64,000 bases of DNA, taken from Myxococcota bacterium. GTDB taxonomy: Bacteria > Myxococcota_A > Polyangia > Polyangiales > Polyangiaceae. Below, in pieces: positions 50,600 to 60,600 of the stretch. How positions within the stretch are numbered: position 1 is the first letter of the stretch; the number at the start of each line of letters is the position of its first letter. A program made the position numbers and the translations under genes. The stretch spans positions 18,785 to 82,784 of the forward strand of contig CAUJEM010000100.1 of the NCBI GenBank assembly GCA_963169915.1. Direction: 5' to 3'. Below the pieces are notes generated by a model. It did not search any database and was not told where the DNA came from. It saw only the letters and a program-made list of their open reading frames with translations.

Positions 50600-52210
50600 T
50601 CAGCCGTGCTTTTCGTACTGGGTGTAGGACGTGAGGAAGTCCCCGGCGTCGAATTGAGCAGGTGACAGCTCTCGGATTCCGTCGCGACCCATCTCCAAGA
50701 TGCGGGTGGCTACCTGGCTGACCATGTGGCGATCGTGCGTGACGAAGACGCAGGTGCCCGGGTAGGTGGTGAGCCCCTGCGTCAGCGAGCGGATGGCCTC
50801 GAGATCGAGGTGGTTGGTGGGCTCGTCGAGTAGCAGGACGTTGTTCTGCTGGAGCATGAGCTTGGCGAGCAGCATCCGCACCGTCTCTCCCCCGGAGAGC
50901 ATCCGGAGCTGCTTGAAGGGGTCGTCCTTGCTGAACAGCAGCCGCCCGAACAAGCTGCGGATCTGCTCTTCGTCGGCCTTCTTGGCCCACTGCCAGAGCC
51001 ACGCGTGCGCGGTCTGCTCGGTCTTCTCGATCTGCTCGGCGTGCTCCTGCGGCATGTAGCCCACGCTGGCCTCATAGCCCCACTCCACCTTGCCGGAGTC
51101 CGGCTCGAGCTGCCCCGCCAGCATCCGTAGCAGGGTGGTCTTGCCTATCCCGTTGGGCCCGACGACGGCGATCTTGTCGCCGCGCATCGCGCTGAGGTTC
51201 AAGCGCTCGCAGATGAGCTTGTCGCCCATGCGCTTGGTCAGCCCCTCCACGGTGAGCACCTGCCGGCCGCTCGGGCGAGCCACGTCGAAGCGGATCCACG
51301 GGCGCGCGATGTTGGAGCGCTTGAGGTCCACCAGCGCTTGCTTCTCACGCTCGAGCGCCTTCTCCCGGCTCTTGACCTGGCTGGCGCGTGAGCCGGCGCG
51401 GAAGCGCTGCACGAACTCCTGGAGGCTCTCGACCCGCTTGCTACGCGCGGCGTTGTGGAGCTCGAGAGAGGTGCGCGCCTCGGCCTTGGCCTCCACCATG
51501 TCGTCGTAGTTGCCGGGGTAGACGATGATGGTCTCGTAGTCGATGTCCGCGATCTTCGTGGTGACGGTGTTCAAGAAATGACGATCGTGGCTGATGACGA
51601 TCATCACGCCGGTGTAGTCGAACAGGAAGCCCTCGAGCCAACGGATGCTCGCGATGTCGAGCGCGTTGGTCGGCTCGTCGAGCAGCAGCCCGTCAGGCTT
51701 GCCGAACAGCGCCTGCGCGAGCAAGACCCGCACTTTGTCGCCACCCTGCAGCACGGAGAGGGGCTCTTCATGCAGCGCCTCCGGGATGCCCAAGCCCTCG
51801 AGCAGCGTGGCGGCCTCGCTCTCCGCCATGTAGCCGTCCTCTTCGGCGATGATCCCCTCGAGCTCTCCGAGCCGCATGCCCTCCTCGTTCGTGACGTCCG
51901 GCTTGGCGATGAGCTGGGCCTTCTCCGCGAGGGCGTCCCACAGCGGTCGGTTGCCCATGACGACGACGTCGATGATCTTGTCGGACTCGTGCCCGTAGTG
52001 ATCTTGCCGCAAGATGCCGAGGCGGCGGGGGCGCTGCACGAATCCGCTGGAGGGCTCTTGATCCCCCGACAAGATCTTCATGAACGTGGACTTGCCCGCC
52101 CCGTTGGGCCCCGTGAGTCCGTACCGCTCCCCCTGGTGGAACGTGACGTTGACGTTGTCGAAGAGCATGCGCTCCCCGTAGTTCATGGAAATGCTGCTGA
52201 CGCTTATCAT
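50600..52210 (-). CDS. ABC-F ATPase, YbiT type
   Basis: The 536-residue product has two nucleotide-binding domains and no membrane segment, as in ABC-F ribosome-associated ATPases. The Walker A motifs are 'GPNGAGKST' and 'GPNGIGKTT'; the Walker B motifs are 'GLLLDEPTNALD' and 'VLLLDEPTNHLD'. The second signature is 'LSGGETVR', the first is degenerate ('LQGGDKVR'), which agrees with E. coli YbiT as I recall it. Length (530) and the 'HDRHFLN' switch also fit YbiT. The role is probably in translation or ribosome function. The ATG follows GGAG eight bases upstream, within the palindrome GGAGATCTCC. It lies 140 bases after the sigma factor gene on the same strand. Confidence 0.93.
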   Translation of the reverse strand: MISVSSISMNYGERMLFDNVNVTFHQGERYGLTGPNGAGKSTFMKILSGDQEPSSGFVQRPRRLGILRQDHYGHESDKIIDVVVMGNRPLWDALAEKAQLIAKPDVTNEEGMRLGELEGIIAEEDGYMAESEAATLLEGLGIPEALHEEPLSVLQGGDKVRVLLAQALFGKPDGLLLDEPTNALDIASIRWLEGFLFDYTGVMIVISHDRHFLNTVTTKIADIDYETIIVYPGNYDDMVEAKAEARTSLELHNAARSKRVESLQEFVQRFRAGSRASQVKSREKALEREKQALVDLKRSNIARPWIRFDVARPSGRQVLTVEGLTKRMGDKLICERLNLSAMRGDKIAVVGPNGIGKTTLLRMLAGQLEPDSGKVEWGYEASVGYMPQEHAEQIEKTEQTAHAWLWQWAKKADEEQIRSLFGRLLFSKDDPFKQLRMLSGGETVRMLLAKLMLQQNNVLLLDEPTNHLDLEAIRSLTQGLTTYPGTCVFVTHDRHMVSQVATRILEMGRDGIRELSPAQFDAGDFLTSYTQYEKHG

Positions 52211-52350
52211 GAGGAGATCTCCGCGACCGCTCGCGCGGCCGCCTGGGGAGCCTTCGTGGTGCAGCGAGGGCGCTGCGAGGCCGGGCCATGGGACGCCCGC
52301 GCGGTGCGCGGGTGTAGGTGACGAGGCTGAGGCGCCGAAGGCTCGGCGGC

Positions 52351-53697
52351 TCAGCCTTCGATGAAGCTCTTGAGATCGCGCGCGCGCCGGCCAACCTGCA
52401 ATTTTCGCAGCGCCTTCGCCTCAATCTGCCGGATCCGCTCGCGCGTCACCTGGAAGACCTGACCCACCTCTTCGAGGGTGTGGTCGCTCTTCTCATCGAT
52501 GCCGAAGCGCAAGCGCAGCACCTGCTCCTCTCGGGGGGTGAGCGTCTTGAGCACGCGCCGCGTCTGGTCGGTGAGATCATTGGTGACGAGCGCGTCCATG
52601 GGGCTCGAGATCCGGGGATCTTCGATGAGATCGCCGAGCTGGCGATCTTCATCGTCCCCGATGGGCGTCTCCAGGCTGATGGCGTCCTTGCCGATCTCCA
52701 GCACCTTCTTGACGCGGGCGATGGGCAAATCCAGCTCGTCAGCGATCTCCTTCGGGGTGGGCTCTCGGCCGTGTTGGTGCAAAAACGTGCGGTTGACGCG
52801 CTGGACGGCCCGCAGCGTGTCCACCATGTGGACCGGGATACGGATGGTGCGCGCCTGGTCCGCGAGGGCGCGCTGGATGGCCTGGCGCACCCACCAGGTA
52901 GCGTAGGTGCTGAACTTGTAGCCGCGGCGGTAGTCGAACTTCTCCACCGCCTTCATGACGCCGATGTTCCCCTCTTGGATGAGGTCCAGGAACTGTAGCC
53001 CGCGATTTTGGTATTTCTTGGCGATGCTGACCACGAGCCGCAGGTTGGCCTCCACGAGCTGCGCCTTCGCACGGTCTGCCGCGCGCTGACCGCGCATGGC
53101 TTGGTCGTAGGTTTCGCGCAGCTTCTTCTTGTCCAGCCGGACGTAGACCCCGGGCTCCTCGCTCACCTCCTCCTCGTCCTCGGACAGCTCGCCGCGCTCC
53201 AGGCGCCGGAGCTCCTGCCCGACGGTGTCGACGAACTGCCGGATGATGAGCCGCGAGAGGCCGAGCTCGTGGAGGCTCTTCTCGGCTTGCTGCCGGCTCT
53301 GCGCCAGCTCCGTGTCGAGCTGGGCGCGGCGTGCGGCGTCGGCGCTCTTGCGCTCGTCTTGCAGCTCCACCATGCGCTTCTCCAAGCGCTTGAGCTTGTC
53401 GAAGATCTTACCCAGCTTGCGGTCCGCCTCGGCCTCGTCGAAGTCCTCTTCTTCAGCGGCATCGCCCAGGATGTCCACGAACTTCAGCTTGCCCTCCTTG
53501 AGGAGCCGCCGGAGGTTCAAGGCTTCACGCACGGCGAGGGGGGACGCCAGCACGGTGTTGCGCATGTCTACCTCGCCCTGCTCGATCCGCTGGGCGATCT
53601 CCACCTCACCCTCGCGGGTGAGGAGGCTCACGGTGGCCATCTTCCGGAGGTAGATGCGCACCGCGTCGTTGCTGAAGCCTTCTTCCTTGTTGTCCAC
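52351..53697 (-). CDS. rpoD: RpoD-type sigma-70 factor lacking region 1.1
   Basis: The 448-residue protein starts directly with region 1.2 ('[20 protein letters not shown]'). It continues with an acidic non-conserved segment (about 75-195). Region 2 follows ('[18 protein letters not shown]', '[19 protein letters not shown]', '[19 protein letters not shown]'), then region 3 ('[12 protein letters not shown]'). Region 4 comes last ('[13 protein letters not shown]', with the helix-turn-helix '[21 protein letters not shown]'). The GTG at 53697 has GGAG five bases upstream, and an in-frame stop lies further upstream, so region 1.1 is truly absent. It could be the housekeeping factor or an RpoD paralogue of group 2; sequence alone does not decide. 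Confidence 0.88.
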   Translation of the reverse strand: MDNKEEGFSNDAVRIYLRKMATVSLLTREGEVEIAQRIEQGEVDMRNTVLASPLAVREALNLRRLLKEGKLKFVDILGDAAEEEDFDEAEADRKLGKIFDKLKRLEKRMVELQDERKSADAARRAQLDTELAQSRQQAEKSLHELGLSRLIIRQFVDTVGQELRRLERGELSEDEEEVSEEPGVYVRLDKKKLRETYDQAMRGQRAADRAKAQLVEANLRLVVSIAKKYQNRGLQFLDLIQEGNIGVMKAVEKFDYRRGYKFSTYATWWVRQAIQRALADQARTIRIPVHMVDTLRAVQRVNRTFLHQHGREPTPKEIADELDLPIARVKKVLEIGKDAISLETPIGDDEDRQLGDLIEDPRISSPMDALVTNDLTDQTRRVLKTLTPREEQVLRLRFGIDEKSDHTLEEVGQVFQVTRERIRQIEAKALRKLQVGRRARDLKSFIEG

Positions 53698-53968
53698 GCT
53701 AGCTCCGAGCTTCGTCGGGGGACCCTCCCCGAGCGGGAAGGGGGCGACGGAAGGGGTCGCAGTTTAGTCGGAACGGCCGGCATGGCACGCCCGGAATCAC
53801 GATCTGGAGCAATTGTTCCAAGCTGCTGACATCAGTGAGAAATTTCTTGTAATCCCCTCGTCGGGTGTTCAGTGAGGCTGGATCCTTGGCGTACGAGGGC
53901 GGACGTTGGATGTCCGCCAGCGGGGATCGCCGCTGCCGGCGCCGAGGCGCTTCATGTAGCGTGCGGCG
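53698..53968. other. Divergent intergenic region between sigma factor and recC
   Basis: This 271-base gap has no supported gene. The patch 53800-53860 is much more AT-rich than the surroundings (words such as GAAATTTCTTGTAATC and GCAATTGTTCCAAG) and probably holds promoters for one or both genes, though I see no clear -35/-10 pair. Near 53723-53745 an imperfect CCCTCCCC/GGAAGGGG hairpin lies in the sigma factor 5' leader. Confidence 0.4.
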
Positions 53969-56900
53969 GTGGGCTTCTACGTTCATCGCAGCAACCGCGT
54001 GGAGCGGCTGGTGGGGGCGCTCGCCGAGGTCCTGTCTCGCCCGCGCCGGTCCGTGTTCGAGCCGGAGCAGGTCGTCGTGCAGAGCCGGGGCATGGAGCGC
54101 TGGCTCCAGCAGGAGCTCGCGCGGCGGCTCGGCGTCGCCATGCACCTCGGGTTCCCGTTCCCGCGCGCGCGGCTGGAGGGGCTCTCCGCCCGGCTCTCCG
54201 GGCAGGATGAGCTCGAGGTGGGGCGCTACCGCCCGGAGGTGCTGCGCTGGACGCTCGCGGAGGTGCTGCCCGGCCTGGTGGATCGCCCGGAGTTCGGGGC
54301 GCTCGCGCGCTACCTCGAGGACGCCACGGACGAGCGCCGGCGGCACGCGCTGTGCGAGCAGATCGCCAGCGTCTTCGACCGCTACGCCGTGTACCGCCCG
54401 GATCTCGTCACCCGGTGGGAGCAGGGGGCGCCCGGCGGCTGGCAGGCCGCGCTGTGGCGCGCGCTGGTGGCGCGGGCGGGGCGCTACCACCCCGCGGCGC
54501 GCGCCGAGGCCTTGTGGCGTGGGCTGCGCGCACCGGGGGCTCGCGCCAAGCTCCCGGAGCGCGTGTCCATCTTCGGGGTCTCCAGCTTGCCGCCGAGCTA
54601 CCTGCGCAACTTCGCGGCGCTCGGCGAGCTGATGGACGTCCACCTGTTCTGCCTCAGCCCGACCGATCACCACTGGGCGGGCCTCGCGACGCGCCGGGCG
54701 CTGCTCGCGGAGGTGGAGGAATTTGGCAGCGTGCTCGAGCAGAGCGTCGAAGAGGAGCTGTCGCGCGCGCACCCGCTGCTGATGTCCCTCGGCCGCTCCG
54801 GGCAGGAGTTCCAGCGCTTGCTCGAGCACGTCCCCGGCATCGACGCGGACGTCGCCTACGAGGCGCCCGGGGACGACACGCTCCTCGGCCGGCTCCAGGG
54901 CGATCTGCTCGCCTTGCGAGCGCGTGGCGCCGCGAGCTTCGGTGGCGGCGCCACCGCCAGCGGCGCTGCGCCGGCGCTCGCGCCCATCGAGGGCGACGTC
55001 AGCCTGCGGATCCACGCGTGCCACTCGCCGCTGCGGGAGGTCGAGGTGCTGCGGGATCAGCTCTTGGAGGCCTTCGCGAGGGACGCCGCGCTGCGTCCGG
55101 AGGACGTGGTGGTGATGACGCCGTCCATCGAGCGCTACGCGCCGCTCATCGCGGCAGTGTTCGGGGCAGTGGGAGGCGGGGGCGAGCCGGCGGGGGCCGC
55201 GGCGCCTTCGGGGAGAGGGGAGCTGCCGTATCGGATCGCGGATCGAGCGCCTCGCGGGGTCGAGCCCCTCTACGAGGGGTTCGCGCAGCTCCTCGAGCTG
55301 GCGGTCAGCCGCTACCCGCTGGGCCAGGTGGCGGAGCTGCTCGCGCAGCCGGCGCTCCAGCTCCGCTTCGGGCTCGGCGCGGAGCAGGTCGAAGAGGTCG
55401 TCGAGGCGCTGCGCGCGGCTGGGGTGCGCTGGGGGCAAGACCGTCGACAACGCCAGGAGCAAGGCCAGCCCGAGCTGGACGACAACACCTGGCGCTTCGG
55501 CATCGATCGCCTGCTGCTCGGCTGGGCGATGGGGGAGGAGGTGCCCGTCGCGGAGCGGGCGCCGCTGCCTCACCTCGACGGCGGCCGCGCGCTCGCCTTC
55601 GGCCGCGTGCTGGAGGTGCTGGACATCGTGTTCGAGCTGCGCCGGGAGGTGGCGACGCCGAGGCCCGTCGCGGCGTGGATGAGCGCGCTGGCGGAGCTGG
55701 CCGAGCGCCTCTACCTGGCGGACGCGGCCAGCACGGACACCCGCGAAGCCCTCGCCAGCCTGCGCCGTGAGCTGGGCGACCTCGCGGAGGAGGCAGCCCT
55801 GGCGGGGTTCACGGAGCCCGTGGGCTTCGGGGTGATCGGTCTGCGCGTGGTGGAGCGGCTCAGCGGCGTCGGCACCAGCCGCGGCTTTCTGAGCGGTGGC
55901 ATCACCGTGTGCGCCATGCTGCCGATGCGCAGCATCCCCTTCAAGCTGGTGGCGATCGTGGGGCTCAACGACGGTGAGTTTCCCCGGAACCCCGCGCCGG
56001 TGGACTTCGATGAGCTGGGCCGCGCCCATCGCCTCGGAGATCGCGATCAGCGCGAAGAAGATCGTTACTTGTTCCTCGAGGCGCTGCTGTCGGTGCGTGA
56101 GCAGCTCATCATCACCTACGTGGGGCGCGGGCTGCGGGACAACGCGGAGCGTCCGCCGTCCGCGGTACTCGCGGAGCTGCTCCAGACGCTGCGCGAGGGC
56201 TACGGCGCGGGGCTGGAGCCTGGCCAAGCGCCGCCGTGGCTCGTCCAGCACCCGCTGCAGCCCTTCTCCCCGCGCTACTTCCAGCCAGGGCGCGACCCTC
56301 GGCTCTTCAGCTACGCGGCCGCGGAGGCGGACGCGGCGTCTCACCGGAGCGCGCGGCAGCGCCTGCCCTTTCACGATCTCGAGCCCGCCGCCGAGGCGCC
56401 CACACACATCGAGCTGTCGGAGCTGGGGCGCTTCCTCGAGCGGCCGGCCCAGGTGTACCTGCACGCGCGGCTCGGCGTGACGCTCGACCGCGCGGAGGCG
56501 TCGCCGCGCGACGAGCTGCCCGTGCAGCTCGAATGGCGTGAGGTGAACACGCTCCAGAACTCCCTGCTCGAGCGGCTGCTCGAGGGCCAGCCGCGCGCCG
56601 CGGTGGAGGCTTGGGCGAGGGCGAGCGGTCGCTGCCCGCCGGGAGTGCTGGGTGAGGTGGCGCTCGAGCAGTGGCTGAGCGACTGCGAGGGGCTCGCGCA
56701 GCAGGTGAAGGAGCGCCAGGGGACGCCGCCGGAGCGCCCGCTGGAGCTGAGCCTCGAGCTGGAGGGTGGGCTCGTCGTGTCCGGGGTGCTGGCGGGCGTG
56801 GGCAGCGCGGCGCGGGTCACGGCGGGGGCGCACACGCTCAACGGCGGGCGCCGCGCGCGCCTCTGGGCGGAGCACTTGGCGCTCTGCGCGTCGGGCACGC

Positions 56901-57586
56901 AGACGTCGAGCCTCCACGTCTGCTTCACGAGCCAGGGTGATCCCCAGAAGGACAGTGATCGGTTCAGCGTGCTCGAGCTGGGGGCGTGTTCGCCCCAGGA
57001 GGCGCGTGAGCTGCTCTTGCCCCTCGTGCAGCTCTACCAGGAGGGCCTGCGGCGCCCGCTGCCCTACTTCCCCAAGGCGTCGTGGACCTACGCCCACGAA
57101 TACTCCAAGCTCCGGAAGAAGAGCTCCACGCCGCCCGAGGAGCCGGCGGCGGGAGCAGCAGCAGCGGCGGGCCCTCCCGCCGAAGGAGCCCTCGCCTCCC
57201 CGGAGGCCAGCGCGGGCAAGTCTAGCACCAAGAGGAAGGCCAACACCAAGCCCTCCACCGCCAAGAAGCGCAGCGCCGAGGCGTCCAGCGCGCCCCCGCC
57301 GGCGGTGGGAGCCGCGAGCCCCGCGCCACGGCCGTCGCCCCAAGAGCAAGAGTGGCGGAGGCGCGCGGAGGCGCTCGACAAGGCGCTGACGGTGTTCGAG
57401 GGTGACGGCAACGACGCCCACCAGACGCCTGAGCGCGCGGAGCCCGCGACGGAGCTGCTGTGGCGAGGCCAGGAGCCCATCGCGGAGCTCCGGAAGGAGG
57501 CCGCCGCGGCGCCGCTCACGGAGTTCGAGCGCTGCGCGCGGCTCCTCTTCGGCCCGCTGCTGGAGCTGCTGGGGGAGGTCGGATGA
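53969..57586 (+). CDS. recC: Exonuclease V subunit RecC
   Basis: The 1205-residue product matches RecC, the inactivated-helicase subunit that recognises Chi in RecBCD. Typical sequences are 'VVVQSRGMERWLQQELARR' near the N-terminus, 'RVSIFGVSSLPPSYLRNFAAL', 'HACHSPLREVEVLRDQLL' and 'FRVLEV/FELRREV' in the second domain. 'CAMLPMRSIPFKLVAIVGLNDGEFPR' and the C-terminal 'YFPKASWTY' domain are also seen. The start is a GTG at 53969. An Ala/Pro/Lys-rich insertion at about 1045-1125 is not typical. Its stop overlaps the first candidate recB start (ATGA at 57583-57586). RecBCD processes double-strand DNA ends for recombination and degrades linear DNA. Confidence 0.94.
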   Translation: MGFYVHRSNRVERLVGALAEVLSRPRRSVFEPEQVVVQSRGMERWLQQELARRLGVAMHLGFPFPRARLEGLSARLSGQDELEVGRYRPEVLRWTLAEVLPGLVDRPEFGALARYLEDATDERRRHALCEQIASVFDRYAVYRPDLVTRWEQGAPGGWQAALWRALVARAGRYHPAARAEALWRGLRAPGARAKLPERVSIFGVSSLPPSYLRNFAALGELMDVHLFCLSPTDHHWAGLATRRALLAEVEEFGSVLEQSVEEELSRAHPLLMSLGRSGQEFQRLLEHVPGIDADVAYEAPGDDTLLGRLQGDLLALRARGAASFGGGATASGAAPALAPIEGDVSLRIHACHSPLREVEVLRDQLLEAFARDAALRPEDVVVMTPSIERYAPLIAAVFGAVGGGGEPAGAAAPSGRGELPYRIADRAPRGVEPLYEGFAQLLELAVSRYPLGQVAELLAQPALQLRFGLGAEQVEEVVEALRAAGVRWGQDRRQRQEQGQPELDDNTWRFGIDRLLLGWAMGEEVPVAERAPLPHLDGGRALAFGRVLEVLDIVFELRREVATPRPVAAWMSALAELAERLYLADAASTDTREALASLRRELGDLAEEAALAGFTEPVGFGVIGLRVVERLSGVGTSRGFLSGGITVCAMLPMRSIPFKLVAIVGLNDGEFPRNPAPVDFDELGRAHRLGDRDQREEDRYLFLEALLSVREQLIITYVGRGLRDNAERPPSAVLAELLQTLREGYGAGLEPGQAPPWLVQHPLQPFSPRYFQPGRDPRLFSYAAAEADAASHRSARQRLPFHDLEPAAEAPTHIELSELGRFLERPAQVYLHARLGVTLDRAEASPRDELPVQLEWREVNTLQNSLLERLLEGQPRAAVEAWARASGRCPPGVLGEVALEQWLSDCEGLAQQVKERQGTPPERPLELSLELEGGLVVSGVLAGVGSAARVTAGAHTLNGGRRARLWAEHLALCASGTQTSSLHVCFTSQGDPQKDSDRFSVLELGACSPQEARELLLPLVQLYQEGLRRPLPYFPKASWTYAHEYSKLRKKSSTPPEEPAAGAAAAAGPPAEGALASPEASAGKSSTKRKANTKPSTAKKRSAEASSAPPPAVGAASPAPRPSPQEQEWRRRAEALDKALTVFEGDGNDAHQTPERAEPATELLWRGQEPIAELRKEAAAAPLTEFERCARLLFGPLLELLGEVG

Positions 57587-57670
57587 TGCCCCTCGACCTC
57601 GAGCGCCACGAGCCCCTGAGCGCTGGATCGGCGGGAGCTGCCGGAGGAGGTCGGATGAGGCCCCTCGACT
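57562..57670 (+). repeat. Duplicated translation-start segment, offset 72 bases
   Basis: Bases 57562-57597 and 57634-57669 are 33/36 identical (differences at three positions), and both contain a GGAGG-type ribosome-binding site, ATG and the codons for P-L-D. The offset of 72 bases is a multiple of three, so the second copy lies in frame inside recB. It suggests a 72-bp tandem duplication of the recB start, of which only this core is still recognisable. Confidence 0.75.
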
Positions 57671-60600
57671 GGCGCGGCGTTCCGCTGCATGGCACGCAGC
57701 TCATCGAGGCGAGCGCCGGCACCGGCAAGACCTACACCATCACGCTGCTGTACCTGCGGCTCCTGCTCGAGGGGCGCACCCGGGAGGGGCGCCGGCTGGG
57801 CGCGGAGGACGTGCTGGTGGTCACCTTCACCCGCGCCGCCACGGCGGAGCTGCAGGAGCGCATTCGGGCCCGCCTCGGCGAGGCCATCGAGCGCCTGCAG
57901 GCCCCGGTCGAGACGTGGCCGCAAGAGGACCCGCTGTCCGTGGTCCTCAGCGGGCGTCCAGCGGCCGAGCGTGTCCGTGACGCCGAGCACCTGCTCCAGG
58001 TCCAGCGTTCGCTCGACAAGGCCACCATCTCCACCATCCATGGCTTCTGCGAGCGGGCGCTGCGCTCGCACGCCTTCGCCAGCGGCACCAGCTTCGGCAC
58101 TCGGCTGGTGGAGGATTTCTCAGAGCTGGTGCGGGAGCTGACCGTCGATTTTTGGGTGAAGGAGACCGCGTCGCTCTCCAGAGAGCAGCTCCTCGTGCTC
58201 ACCTCCACGCTGGGCGGCCCCGACGCCACGCTCGAGCGGCTGCTGGAGCTCGCGCGGGCCGTGGCCACCGATCCCATCGCGGTGGTGCCGAAGCTAAGAT
58301 TCGTCGCGGAGGAGCTGAGGGCGGCCGAGGCGTGCTTCGCCCAGCGACGAGCAGAGGCGCTCCTGGCGGTGCAGCAGGCGCCAGCGAGCGATCGGCTCGA
58401 GCGCTGGCTCACCCAGAAGGGCCTCGGCAAGACCTTCACGAGCCGCAATCTCACTGTGTGGCTCCGGCACCTCCAGACCTTCCTCGGAGGCGAGCCCTCG
58501 ACGAACGACCCGAAGCTCCTCGAGGCCGTGACGCGCTTCACCCCCGCGGCGCTGGAGCCCAAGTGCGCCAAGGCCTCCATCGATCCGAAGAGCATCCCCG
58601 CGTGCTGCGCCATGATCGCCGGGGCCTTGGACGCCTACGCCGAGCTCGAGCGGGCCCGTCTTGCCATGGGCGTGGACTTGCAGCAGCGGTTCATCGCTTG
58701 GCTGCGCGCGGAGCTCCCGGAGCGCAAGCGCGCGCTCGGGGTCTTGGGCTTCGACGACCTCTTGCACCGGCTGGACGCGGCCCTCGACGGCGACCAAGGC
58801 CGCGAGCTGGCGCGCGAGCTCGCGCGGCGGTTCCCAGCGGCCCTCATCGACGAGTTCCAAGACACCGATCCGGTGCAGTATCGGGTGTTCCGCGCCATGG
58901 CGGCGGCCGGCACGCACCTCTTGCTCATCGGTGACCCCAAGCAAGCCATCTACGCCTTTCGTGGTGCGGACGTGCGCGCCTACCTGGACGCGGCACGAGG
59001 CGTCAAGGAGGAGGTCTACACCCTGGACGTCAACCACCGCTCCGATCCCTCGCTCATCCACGGCATCAACCGGCTCTTCGCGCAGCGCCCGAACCCCTTC
59101 CTCATCAAGGAGATCGGGTTCACGCCCGTGGCCCCCAAGCCGGGCCGGCAGGACGCGCTGCTCCTCGGGGGCGAGCCGTGGTCGCGCGTCGTGCTCGAGT
59201 GGGTGTCGCGTCCGGAGGACCGCGGCGGCAAGGAGCTGCCGAAGGGGCGCTCCCAACGCCCCCTCGCGCGCCACTGCGCGAGCAAGATCCAGGCCTTGCT
59301 CGCGAGCGAGGCCAGCTTGCCGGACGAGCACGCGGCGCCGCCGGCGCGGCGCCGCGTCGTACCGGCGGACGTGGCCGTGCTCGTCCAGAACAACCGCCAG
59401 GCGCTGCTCGTCCAGCGGGAGCTCGGCGCGCTCGGCATCCCGGCGGTGCTGCGCGCGGCCTCCACGGTGCTGGAGACCGACGAGGCCACGGAGCTGTGGC
59501 GGCTGCTGTCGGCGGTGCTCGAGCCACACCGCAGCCGCCTGGTGAGCGCTGCCCTGACGACGGTGCTCGTGGGCCTGCGGGCCACGGAGCTCCAGGGGCT
59601 GTTCGAGGCCTCGTCGGAGCCGTCGGCGGCGCGGAGCCGCGAGCTGCTGGACGCCTTGAGTGAGGCGCGCTCGCTCTGGCAACGCCACGGGGTGCTCACC
59701 GCCTGTCGCTGGCTCGAGCGCCGGCTCGGGCTGGCGCCGCGCCTGCTCGCGTGTCTGGACGGTGAGCGGCGGCTCACCAACCTGCGGCACTCGTTCGAGC
59801 TGCTGCACCAGCTGAGCGCAGAGCGTCACCTCGGGCCCAGGGCTCTGCTCCAGGAGTTCGAGCAGGCCATCGCGAGCGCTCGGCTCGAGGCTCGCGCCGT
59901 GTCCCGGGAGGAGCTGCAGCTCCGGCTGGAGAGCGACGAGCGCGCCGTGACGCTCATCACCGTCCACAGCGCCAAGGGGCTGGAGTTTCCCATCGTGTAC
60001 TGTCCGTTCCTGTGGGAGGGCGTCCTCAGGAAGCAGACCAAGAGGGGGCTCCTGCGGTACTTCGATCCGGAGCAGGGTAAGAACGTCTTGGACCTGAACC
60101 CGGCGGATGACACCCGCGACGCGCGCGTGGCCCTCGCCTCGCGAGAGCTGGTGGCCGAGCAGCTACGGCTCGTGTACGTGGCGCTGACCCGAGCGCGCCA
60201 CCGCGTGGAGTTCAGCTGGGGGGTTTTCAACGGCCACGAGCACGCCGCCCTCGGCTACCTGCTGCACGGCCGCGGGGAGGGAGACGGCGCGCTGCCCGGC
60301 AAGCTCAGCGAGCAGCCGGACGAGGCGCTGCTCGACGCGCTCCGAGGCTGGGCGGAGGAGACCCAAGGCGCCGTCGAGGTCACGTCGATCTCGCTCGACG
60401 CGCCGAAGGCCAAGGCGCTCGGCGCGCCGACCCCAGCGCAAGGGAGCGCCCTCCCGGCGGGAGAGCGCGGCGCCGGTGGCGCGCCCTCTCCTGCGCTCCA
60501 GTACGGCGCGCGCGTGCTGCCGGAGCCCATCCAGCGGGGGGCGCAAGCGACGAGCTTCAGCGGGCTCACGAGGTTCGCGCGGGGGGCCGGCGCCCGCGCG

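Noticed and set aside
53699..57421. Long minus-strand open frame of 1240 codons opposite recC
   Set aside because: It is the antisense of a clearly recognised recC, is Arg/Leu/His-rich without motifs, and is typical of GC-rich codon bias.
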